A stretch of 64,000 bases of DNA, taken from the NCBI GenBank assembly GCA_951799425.1, contig OX637402.1, positions 2,046,501-2,110,500 on the forward strand, in the 5' to 3' direction. Positions within the stretch are counted from its first letter, which is position 1. Every line of letters starts with the position of its first letter. Below the pieces are notes generated by a model, which was not told the origin of the DNA, did not search any database, and worked only from the letters and a program-made list of their open reading frames with translations. Source of the stretch: Ilex aquifolium. Taxonomy: Eukaryota > Streptophyta > Magnoliopsida > Aquifoliales > Aquifoliaceae. This document shows, piece by piece, positions 1 through 7,640 of this stretch. Position numbers and translations under genes: made by a program.

Positions 1-64
1 AGTAACCAAGCCTTGAGGGTGAGAGGTTCCTTATAAGGATGCTCATGCCAAAAGAGGACAATAT
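1..64 (+). repeat. Partial monomer (3' end only)
   Basis: This is the last 64 bp of a monomer cut by the window edge. It matches the end of the subrepeat block in every other unit and contains one TCCTTATAAGGA palindrome at 28-39, equivalent to the seventh palindrome of a full unit. Confidence 0.95.
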
Positions 65-101
65 TGTAACACCCCGAATTTTCTTTTATATATTTATAGA
101 G

Positions 102-114
102 ATATATATATATA
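102..114. repeat. Variable AT dinucleotide run
   Basis: This AT run is 13 nt here and 15 or 17 nt in all other monomers. It accounts for the 2-bp steps in monomer length. It is interrupted in monomer 12 (GATGTATATA) and changed at its start in monomers 39 and 40 (GAGAGATAT). Confidence 0.95.
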
Positions 115-117
115 GTA

Positions 118-177
118 AATAAAAAGTGTAAATATGTAGATATATGTAGTGACATAAGAATAAACCCTAGGAATAAA
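118..177 (+). promoter_or_regulatory. Cluster of three AATAAA polyadenylation-like signals
   Basis: AATAAA occurs at 118-123, 159-164 and 172-177, and at the same places in the other units. Each cluster lies roughly 940-960 bp downstream of the previous monomer's TATA box, so it could end a transcript that crosses a monomer junction. In AT-rich DNA this hexamer is common by chance, and plant poly(A) signals are loose, so this is only a candidate. Confidence 0.35.
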
Positions 178-578
178 TGCTATGGAGACAATTTGATTGG
201 GAAGTTACGTGTCGAAGATGTTTAAACTTGTAAAGGGTGATTAGACAAGTTTCTAAAAGTTTGTAGGTCAAAATAATGATTCCATTGAATCCGGAAGGTC
301 GAAAAACATTGGGAGTGGTAATATGGATGTATTGGAAGTTAGGAAGTGTCTCGGAGTTAAAATAAACTTTAGCGAGAATTTGGGTAAAAATGGGTATTGA
401 ACACTACTTAGTGTTTTGGCCATAACTTTTTATCTTTAAGTCCAATGGATCTGAAATTTTTACAGTAGATAGTAGACATCTAGGGCTACAAAAGTATGTC
501 TCATGAACATTTTCCAATTCGACCTCTAAATGGGTCAAAACTGCATTGGAAGTTGAAACAAAAATCTGGCAGTCAAAC

Positions 579-652
579 CGTACCGGTACGCCGAACTCCA
601 GTAGCTAAACCGTACCGGTACGCCCGATAAAGCCAGCCCGATCCGACTGCGG
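579..652. promoter_or_regulatory. CpG-rich upstream patch with two CGTACCGGTACG palindromes
   Basis: Two perfect 12-bp palindromes at 579-590 and 611-622 lie 32 bp apart, about 50-95 bp upstream of the TATA box. The 74-bp patch has 11 CpG dinucleotides in otherwise AT-rich, CpG-poor sequence. Each palindrome contains two GTAC cores, the core recognised by plant SBP-box (SPL) transcription factors, so a binding site is possible but unproven. Variants across the array: CGTACTGGTACG (unit 2), GGTACACC in the second copy (units 2, 4, 6, 7, 8) and CATACCGG in the second copy (units 32, 34, 35, 37). At least one copy is intact in every unit except monomer 2. Confidence 0.5.
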
Positions 653-672
653 GTCTTTCTCCATTTCCTCCA

Positions 673-681
673 CTATAAATA
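673..681 (+). promoter_or_regulatory. TATA box, CTATAAATA
   Basis: CTATAAATA matches the plant core-promoter consensus and is kept in all 42 monomers, at unit start +610 (15-nt AT run), +612 (17-nt run), +608 (unit 1) or +611 (unit 31). A start site would be expected about 25-35 bp downstream, near 700-715 here, in the stretch CATTACACCACTCC. The next bases are TTTTTTC in units 1, 3-10 and 12-14, and TTTTGTC in unit 11 and units 15-42. LTR promoters of plant retrotransposons have this layout. Activity is not shown by sequence. Confidence 0.6.
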
Positions 682-718
682 CATTTTTTCACCTCCTTAG
701 CCTTCATTACACCACTCC

Positions 719-761
719 AAACCCTAGAAAACATAAGAGAGGAAGAGAGAAAGAGAGAAAA
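719..761 (+). promoter_or_regulatory. Telobox next to a GA-rich purine tract
   Basis: AAACCCTAG at 719-727 is a plant telobox. Eight bases later, 735-761 is 27 uninterrupted purines rich in GAGA. Teloboxes are bound by TRB-type proteins and GA repeats by BBR/BPC proteins. In Arabidopsis the two motifs together mark Polycomb response elements. The pair is in every monomer, with small changes in the GA tract of units 19, 30, 32 and 34. In a retroelement reading it is simply the transcribed leader of the LTR. Confidence 0.45.
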
Positions 762-818
762 CAAGAGATTGAAGGGTTGATTCAAGATCAAAGCCCTAAT
801 TTTTCCAAGAACATCAAG

Positions 819-977
819 GTAGGGGTTTTCTCTCACTCACTTACATTGAGTCTAGGGTATTTATATATGTATGTTTTTGCTATCAATGGTATATATATGC
901 TATAGAATCATCATCTCTTAGGCTTTTTGCAAAGATTACATTGTTAGGGTTTAATACCCATTAAATCTCTTTTCTAG
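819..977 (+). other. Candidate GT-AG intron (reference: monomer 1)
   Basis: The donor-like site CAAG|GTAGGG has GT at 819-820. A good acceptor-like site follows at 964-977 (pyrimidine-rich AAATCTCTTTTCTAG, AG at 976-977), giving a 159-bp AT-rich intron. A weaker alternative acceptor is CATCTCTTAG ending at 921. In units 16, 17, 18, 20, 21 and 41 the donor is AAG|GTAAGG, closer to the plant consensus. This is motif-based only. It would lie in the leader of a transcript started at the TATA box. Confidence 0.3.
944..952 (-). promoter_or_regulatory. Telobox, reverse orientation
   Basis: TTAGGGTTT is the reverse complement of the telobox AAACCCTAA. It is present at the equivalent place in every monomer, about 225 bp downstream of the first telobox. 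It is a single short copy and not a telomere-repeat tract. Confidence 0.5.
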
Positions 978-982
978 CTTTA

Positions 983-991
983 AAACCCTAG
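983..991 (+). promoter_or_regulatory. Third telobox, AAACCCTAG
   Basis: AAACCCTAG lies just after the candidate acceptor. It becomes AAACCCTAA in monomers 31 and 33, a perfect telobox. With the sites at 719 and 944 this gives three per monomer, or well over 120 in the window. Confidence 0.5.
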
Positions 992-1121
992 TTTTTGGGA
1001 GAGTGATGTATTTCTTCTTAAATGCTTCTTTATTATGAACTTCGAAAACCATAGTTGTTTGTGTGGGGTAGAAAAATGATGTTATTGTGATCTCATGTAT
1101 TTTCCTTGTTGGTTGGGGAAT

Positions 1122-1128
1122 TGTTACA
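1122..1128 (-). repeat. TGTTACA, inverted partner of the monomer start
   Basis: TGTTACA is the exact reverse complement of TGTAACA at 65-71 and occurs in every unit. It is taken as the possible LTR-like 3' end. A 7-bp match in AT-rich sequence can arise by chance, and units 10 and 11 have changes just upstream of it (GGGATATTG). Confidence 0.45.
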
Positions 1129-1211
1129 TAATATATCTTGGGGATTTTGGAGAGATGCGTGTAAAATGATATAAATATTGGAACGGTATGCTTGGTTGGG
1201 TTGTTTGTGAT
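1129..1211 (+). repeat. 83-bp linker between LTR-like segment and subrepeats
   Basis: This is AT-rich sequence of constant length in all units. I recognise no motif in it. It lacks the tRNA-complementary primer-binding site (such as TGGTATCAGAGC) that would be expected just downstream of a true 5' LTR. Variants include GATTCGTG (units 16, 37) and TTTTGTAGAG (units 13, 22, 24, 25, 27, 29). Confidence 0.7.
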
Positions 1212-1570
1212 GCCTTGAGGGTGAGAGGTTCCTTATAAGGATGCTCATGCCAAGAGAGGAGAGTATGTGATTTCCCTCAAGAGGTTCCTTATAAGGATGC
1301 TTGAGTTTGTGATGCCTTGAGGGTGAGAGGTTCCTTATAAGGATGTTCATGCCAAGAGAGGAGAGTATGTGATTTTCCTTAAGAAGTTCCTTATAAGGAT
1401 GCTTAAGAAACTAAGCCTTGAGGGTGAGAGGTTCCTTATAAGGATGCTCATGCCAAAAGAGGATAGTATGTAATTTTCCTCAAGAGGTTCCTTATAAGGA
1501 TGCTTGAGTAACCAAGCCTTGAGGGTGAGAGGTTCCTTATAAGGATGCTCATGCCAAAAGAGGACAATAT
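1212..1570 (+). repeat. Subrepeat block, ~101-bp period with seven palindromes
   Basis: The block holds about 3.5 copies of a ~101-bp subrepeat. Each full copy carries TCCTTATAAGGA twice, at 1230, 1286, 1332, 1388, 1433, 1489 and 1534, with spacings alternating 56 and 45-46 bp. Odd copies are flanked by TGAG...CTCA (TGAG...TTCA in the third). Even copies have longer arms: CTCAAG...CTTGAG at 1276-1305 and 1479-1508, and CTTAAG...CTTAAG at 1378-1407. Each can fold into a stem of 16-18 pairs with a small 4/2-nt internal loop, if the loop-less palindrome core opens at its centre. The block always fills the last 359 bp of a unit. Confidence 0.9.
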
Positions 1571-3095
1571 TGTAACACCCCGAATTTTCTTTTATATATT
1601 TATAGAGATATATATATATATAGTAAATAAAAAGTGTAAATATGTAGATATATGTAGTGACATAAGAATAAACCGTAGGAATAAATGCTATGGAGACAAT
1701 TTGATTGGGAAGTTACGTGTCGAAGATGTTTAAACTTGGAAAGGGTGATTAGACAAGTTTCTAAAAGTTTGTAGGTCAAAATAATGATTCCATTGAATCC
1801 GGAAGGTCGAAAAACATTGGGAGTGGTAATATGGATGTATTGGAAGTTAGGAAGTGTCTCGGAGTTAAAATACACTTTAGCGAGAATTTGGGTAAAAATG
1901 GGTATTGAACACTACTTAGTGTTTTGGCCATAAATTTTTATCTTTAAGTCCAATTGATCTGAAATTTTTACAGTAGATAGTAGACATCTAGGGCTACAAA
2001 AGTATGTCTCATGAACATTTTCCAATTCGACCTCTAAATGGGTCAAAACTGCATTGGAAGTTGAAACAAAAATCTGGCAGTCAAACCGTACTGGTACGCC
2101 GAACTCCAGTAGCTAAACCGTACCGGTACACCCGATAAAGCCAGCCCGATCCGACTGCGGGTCTTTCTCCATTTCCTCCACTATAAATACATTTTTTCAA
2201 CTCCTTAGCCTTCATTACACCACTCCAAACCCTAGAAAACATAAGAGAGGAAGAGAGAAAGAGAGAAACACAAGATCAAGAGAAAACAAGAGATTGAAGG
2301 GTTGATTCAAGATCAAAGCCCTAATTTTTCCAAGAACATCAAGGTAGGGGTTTTCTCTCACTCACTTACATTGAGTCTAGGGTATTTATATATGTATGTT
2401 TTTGCTATCAATGATATATATATGCTATAGAATCATCATCTCTTAGGCTTTTTGCAAAGATTACATTGTTAGGGTTTAATACCCATTAAATCTCTTTTCT
2501 AGCTTTAAAACCCTAGTTTTTGGGAGAGTGATGTATTTCTTTTTAAATGCTTCTTTATTATGAACTTCGAAAACCATAGTTGTTTGTGTGGGGTAGAAAA
2601 ATGATGTTATTGTGATCTCATGTATTTTCCTTGTTGGTTGGGGAATTGTTACATAATATATCTTGGGGATTTTGGAGAGATGCGTGTAAAATGATATAAA
2701 TATTGGAACGGTATGCTTGGTTGGGTTGTTTGTGATGCCTTGAGGGTGAGAGGTTCCTTATAAGGATGCTCATGTCAAGAGAGGAGAGTATGTGATTTCC
2801 CTCAAGAGGTTCCTTATAAGGATGCTTGAGTTTGTGATGCCTTGAGGGTGAGAGGTTCCTTATAAGGATGTTCATGCCAAGAGAGGAGAGTATGTGATTT
2901 TCCTTAAGAGGTTCCTTATAAGGATGCTTAAGAAACTAAGCCTTGAGGGTGAGAGGTTCCTTATAAGGATGCTCATGCCAAAAGAGGATAGTATGTAATT
3001 TTCCTCAAGAGGTTCCTTATAAGGATGCTTGAGTAACCAAGCCTTGAGGGTGAGAGGTTCCTTATAAGGATGCTCATGCCAAAAGAGGACAATAT
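1571..3095 (+). repeat. Monomer 2 (1525 bp, long leader, AT run 15 nt)
   Basis: It carries the 17-bp leader segment (2268-2284). Both CpG-rich palindromes are altered: CGTACTGGTACG at 2087-2098 and CGTACCGGTACA at 2119-2130. After the TATA box (2181-2189) it has TTTTTTCAACTCC, a private change from CACCTCC. With monomer 3 it forms a 3035-bp pair repeated by monomers 4-5. Confidence 0.95.
2268..2284 (+). repeat. 17-bp present/absent segment in the leader (shown in monomer 2)
   Basis: Long monomers have AGAGAAA, then CACAAGATCA, then AGAGAAA again. Short monomers have a single AGAGAAA. The indel is exactly one 7-bp direct repeat plus the 10-bp spacer. It is absent in units 1, 3, 5, 9, 10, 12-14, 31-35, 37 and 42 and present in the other 27. 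Since 17 is not a multiple of 3, it shifts any reading frame across it, which argues against coding function. Confidence 0.9.
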
Positions 3096-4605
3096 TGTAA
3101 CACCCCGAATTTTCTTTTATATATTTATAGAGATATATATATATATATAGTAAATAAAAAGTGTAAATATGTAGATATATGTAGTGACATAAGAATAAAC
3201 CGTAGGAATAAATGCTATGGAGACAATTTGATTGGGAAGTTACGTGTCGAAGATGTTTAAACTTGGAAAGGGTGATTAGACAAGTTTCTAAAAGTTTGTA
3301 GGTCAAAATAATGATTCCATTGAATCCGGAAGGTCGAAAAACATTGGGAGTGGTAATATGGATGTATTGGAAGTTAGGAAGTGTCTCGGAGTTAAAATAC
3401 ACTTTAGCGAGAATTTGGGTAAAAATGGGTATTGAACACTACTTAGTGTTTTGGCCATAAATTTTTATCTTTAAGTCCAATTGATCTGAAATTTTTACAG
3501 TAGATAGTAGACATCTAGGGCTACAAAAGTATGTCTCATGAACATTTTCCAATTCGACCTCTAAATGGGTCAAAACTGCATTGGAAGTTGAAACAAAAAT
3601 CTGGCAGTCAAACCGTACCGGTACGCCGAACTCCAGTAGCTAAACCGTACCGGTACGCCCGATAAAGCCAGCCCGATCCGACTGCGGGTCTTTCTCCATT
3701 TCCTCCACTATAAATACATTTTTTCACCTCCTTAGCCTTCATTACACCACTCCAAACCCTAGAAAACATAAGAGAGGAAGAGAGAAAGAGAGAAAACAAG
3801 AGATTGAAGGGTTGATTCAAGATCAAAGCCCTAATTTTTCCAAGAACATCAAGGTAGGGGTTTTCTCTCACTCACTTACATTGAGTCTAGGGTATTTATA
3901 TATGTATGTTTTTGCTATCAATGGTATATATATGCTATAGAATCATCATCTCTTAGGCTTTTTGCAAAGATTACATTGTTAGGGTTTAATACCCATTAAA
4001 TCTCTTTTCTAGCTTTAAAACCCTAGTTTTTGGGAGAGTGATGTATTTCTTCTTAAATGCTTCTTTATTATGAACTTCGAAAACCATAGTTGTTTGTGTG
4101 GGGTAGAAAAATGATGTTATTGTGATCTCATGTATTTTCCTTGTTGGTTGGGGAATTGTTACATAATATATCTTGGGGATTTTGGAGAGATGCGTGTAAA
4201 ATGATATAAATATTGGAACGGTATGCTTGGTTGGGTTGTTTGTGATGCCTTGAGGGTGAGAGGTTCCTTATAAGGATGCTCATGCCAAGAGAGGAGAGTA
4301 TGTGATTTCCCTCAAGAGGTTCCTTATAAGGATGCTTGAGTTTGTGATGCCTTGAGGGTGAGAGGTTCCTTATAAGGATGTTCATGCCAAGAGAGGAGAG
4401 TATGTGATTTTCCTTAAGAGGTTCCTTATAAGGATGCTTAAGAAACTAAGCCTTGAGGGTGAGAGGTTCCTTATAAGGATGCTCATGCCAAAAGAGGATA
4501 GTATGTAATTTTCCTCAAGAGGTTCCTTATAAGGATGCTTGAGTAACCAAGCCTTGAGGGTGAGAGGTTCCTTATAAGGATGCTCATGCCAAAAGAGGAC
4601 AATAT
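3096..4605 (+). repeat. Monomer 3 (1510 bp, short leader, AT run 17 nt)
   Basis: The 17-bp leader segment is absent. TATA box 3708-3716, both palindromes intact, TTTTTTC after the TATA box. It closely matches monomers 5, 9 and 10. Confidence 0.95.
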
Positions 4606-6130
4606 TGTAACACCCCGAATTTTCTTTTATATATTTATAGAGATATATATATATATAGTAAATAAAAAGTGTAAATATGTAGATATATGTAGTGACATAA
4701 GAATAAACCGTAGGAATAAATGCTATGGAGACAATTTGATTGGGAAGTTACGTGTCGAAGATGTTTAAACTTGGAAAAGGTGATTAGACAAGTTTCTAAA
4801 AGTTTGTAGGTCAAAATAATGATTCCATTGAATCCGGAAGGTCGAAAAACATTGGGAGTGGTAATATGGATGTATTGGAAGTTAGGAAGTGTCTCGGAGT
4901 TAAAATACACTTTAGCGAGAATTTGGGTAAAAATGGGTATTGAACACTACTTAGTGTTTTGGCCATAAATTTTTATCTTTAAGTCCAATTGATCTGAAAT
5001 TTTTACAGTAGATAGTAGACATCTAGGGCTACAAAAGTATGTCTCATGAACATTTTCCAATTCGACCTCTAAATGGGTCAAAACTGCATTGGAAGTTGAA
5101 ACAAAAATCTGGCAGTCAAACCGTACCGGTACGCCGAACTCCAGTAGCTAAACCGTACCGGTACACCCGATAAAGCCAGCCCGATCCGACTGCGGGTCTT
5201 TCTCCATTTCCTCCACTATAAATACATTTTTTCACCTCCTTAGCCTTCATTACACCACTCCAAACCCTAGAAAACATAAGAGAGGAAGAGAGAAAGAGAG
5301 AAACACAAGATCAAGAGAAAACAAGAGATTGAAGGGTTGATTCAAGATCAAAGCCCTAATTTTTCCAAGAACATCAAGGTAGGGGTTTTCTCTCACTCAC
5401 TTACATTGAGTCTAGGGTATTTATATATGTATGTTTTTGCTATCAATGATATATATATGCTATAGAATCATCATCTCTTAGGCTTTTTGCAAAGATTACA
5501 TTGTTAGGGTTTAATACCCATTAAATCTCTTTTCTAGCTTTAAAACCCTAGTTTTTGGGAGAGTGATGTATTTCTTTTTAAATGCTTCTTTATTATGAAC
5601 TTCGAAAACCATAGTTGTTTGTGTGGGGTAGAAAAATGATGTTATTGTGATCTCATGTATTTTCCTTGTTGGTTGGGGAATTGTTACATAATATATCTTG
5701 GGGATTTTGGAGAGATGCGTGTAAAATGATATAAATATTGGAACGGTATGCTTGGTTGGGTTGTTTGTGATGCCTTGAGGGTGAGAGGTTCCTTATAAGG
5801 ATGCTCATGTCAAGAGAGGAGAGTATGTGATTTCCCTCAAGAGGTTCCTTATAAGGATGCTTGAGTTTGTGATGCCTTGAGGGTGAGAGGTTCCTTATAA
5901 GGATGTTCATGCCAAGAGAGGAGAGTATGTGATTTTCCTTAAGAGGTTCCTTATAAGGATGCTTAAGAAACTAAGCCTTGAGGGTGAGAGGTTCCTTATA
6001 AGGATGCTCATGCCAAAAGAGGATAGTATGTAATTTTCCTCAAGAGGTTCCTTATAAGGATGCTTGAGTAACCAAGCCTTGAGGGTGAGAGGTTCCTTAT
6101 AAGGATGCTCATGCCAAAAGAGGACAATAT
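4606..6130 (+). repeat. Monomer 4 (1525 bp, long leader, AT run 15 nt)
   Basis: TATA box 5216-5224. It carries CTTGGAAAAGG (others CTTGGAAAGGG) and a second palindrome ending GGTACACC. These two markers are shared only with monomers 6, 7 and 8. The subrepeat block has CATGTCAAG. Confidence 0.95.
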
Positions 6131-7640
6131 TGTAACACCCCGAATTTTCTTTTATATATTTATAGAGATATATATATATATATAGTAAATAAAAAGTGTA
6201 AATATGTAGATATATGTAGTGACATAAGAATAAACCGTAGGAATAAATGCTATGGAGACAATTTGATTGGGAAGTTACGTGTCGAAGATGTTTAAACTTG
6301 GAAAGGGTGATTAGACAAGTTTCTAAAAGTTTGTAGGTCAAAATAATGATTCCATTGAATCCGGAAGGTCGAAAAACATTGGGAGTGGTAATATGGATGT
6401 ATTGGAAGTTAGGAAGTGTCTCGGAGTTAAAATACACTTTAGCGAGAATTTGGGTAAAAATGGGTATTGAACACTACTTAGTGTTTTGGCCATAAATTTT
6501 TATCTTTAAGTCCAATTGATCTGAAATTTTTACAGTAGATAGTAGACATCTAGGGCTACAAAAGTATGTCTCATGAACATTTTCCAATTCGACCTCTAAA
6601 TGGGTCAAAACTGCATTGGAAGTTGAAACAAAAATCTGGCAGTCAAACCGTACCGGTACGCCGAACTCCAGTAGCTAAACCGTACCGGTACGCCCGATAA
6701 AGCCAGCCCGATCCGACTGCGGGTCTTTCTCCATTTCCTCCACTATAAATACATTTTTTCACCTCCTTAGCCTTCATTACACCACTCCAAACCCTAGAAA
6801 ACATAAGAGAGGAAGAGAGAAAGAGAGAAAACAAGAGATTGAAGGGTTGATTCAAGATCAAAGCCCTAATTTTTCCAAGAACATCAAGGTAGGGGTTTTC
6901 TCTCACTCACTTACATTGAGTCTAGGGTATTTATATATGTATGTTTTTGCTATCAATGGTATATATATGCTATAGAATCATCATCTCTTAGGCTTTTTGC
7001 AAAGATTACATTGTTAGGGTTTAATACCCATTAAATCTCTTTTCTAGCTTTAAAACCCTAGTTTTTGGGAGAGTGATGTATTTCTTCTTAAATGCTTCTT
7101 TATTATGAACTTCGAAAACCATAGTTGTTTGTGTGGGGTAGAAAAATGATGTTATTGTGATCTCATGTATTTTCCTTGTTGGTTGGGGAATTGTTACATA
7201 ATATATCTTGGGGATTTTGGAGAGATGCGTGTAAAATGATATAAATATTGGAACGGTATGCTTGGTTGGGTTGTTTGTGATGCCTTGAGGGTGAGAGGTT
7301 CCTTATAAGGATGCTCATGCCAAGAGAGGAGAGTATGTGATTTCCCTCAAGAGGTTCCTTATAAGGATGCTTGAGTTTGTGATGCCTTGAGGGTGAGAGG
7401 TTCCTTATAAGGATGTTCATGCCAAGAGAGGAGAGTATGTGATTTTCCTTAAGAGGTTCCTTATAAGGATGCTTAAGAAACTAAGCCTTGAGGGTGAGAG
7501 GTTCCTTATAAGGATGCTCATGCCAAAAGAGGATAGTATGTAATTTTCCTCAAGAGGTTCCTTATAAGGATGCTTGAGTAACCAAGCCTTGAGGGTGAGA
7601 GGTTCCTTATAAGGATGCTCATGCCAAAAGAGGACAATAT
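6131..7640 (+). repeat. Monomer 5 (1510 bp, short leader, AT run 17 nt)
   Basis: TATA box 6743-6751. It matches monomer 3 at every marker I checked, and the pair 4-5 repeats the pair 2-3 with the same combined length of 3035 bp. Confidence 0.95.

Larger units (their letters stand above)
65..1128 (+). mobile_element. LTR-like segment of the monomer (reference: monomer 1)
   Basis: The segment starts TGTAACACCCCG and ends TGTTACA (1122-1128). These ends are perfect 7-bp inverted complements and have the TG...CA form of LTRs. Between them lie a TATA box about 610 bp in, a purine-rich leader and polyadenylation-like signals. The block around 410-560 (GGCCATAA..., CTGAAATTTTTACAG, CCAATTCGACC) resembles, from memory, LTRs of plant Ty3/gypsy chromoviruses. 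No gag, protease, reverse transcriptase or integrase sequence is present anywhere in the window. I recognise no primer-binding site just after 1128, and the flanking bases (AATAT before, TAATA after) are not a target duplication. The true 3' limit of any ancestral LTR is therefore uncertain. The same segment exists in all 42 units. Confidence 0.6.
65..1570 (+). repeat. Monomer 1 (1506 bp, short leader, AT run 13 nt)
   Basis: This is the shortest unit and the one with most private changes. The AT run is 13 nt (102-114), the only one of that length. It alone reads AAACCCTAGG near 163-171 where the other units read AAACCGTAGG, which makes an extra telobox. It also reads CTTGTAAAGG, AATAAACTTTAG and CCAATGGATC where the others do not. 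TATA box 673-681; both 12-bp palindromes intact. It is used here as the reference for the internal parts. Confidence 0.95.

Noticed and set aside
573..836. 87-codon minus-strand reading frame over the promoter and leader
   Set aside because: It occurs only in monomers lacking the 17-bp leader segment, runs antisense to the TATA box, and reads through the palindromes and GA tract. Unit 31 also loses 18 codons through one substitution.
944..952. Interstitial telomere repeat
   Set aside because: Only single 9-base teloboxes are present, never a tandem run of TTTAGGG. They fit promoter-type teloboxes or chance.
1129..1160. Primer-binding site after the LTR-like end
   Set aside because: The bases following TGTTACA do not match the tRNA-Met-type sequence TGGTATCAGAGC or another tRNA 3' end that I recognise.
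1093..1350. 85-codon minus-strand reading frame in nearly every monomer
   Set aside because: Its persistence follows from high identity among monomers. It is lost through start-codon changes in units 32 and 34. The internal near-repeat comes from the ~101-bp subrepeats, and there is no recognisable protein family.
1212..1570. CRISPR-like array (short palindromic repeats at regular spacing)
   Set aside because: The sequences between palindromes are themselves repeated and identical from unit to unit, so there are no unique spacers. The context is plant-like and no cas genes are present.
1545..1733. 62-codon plus-strand reading frame at the monomer start
   Set aside because: It depends on a 15-nt AT run and codes mainly for Tyr/Ile from AT repeats. 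It is best explained as chance.
2872..3402. Recurring 176-codon minus-strand reading frame
   Set aside because: It spans the subrepeat block, the AT run and the LTR-like start. It exists only when the AT run is 17 nt and is cut to 91 codons when it is 15 nt. Composition reflects translated subrepeats and AT dinucleotides. No domain is recognisable.
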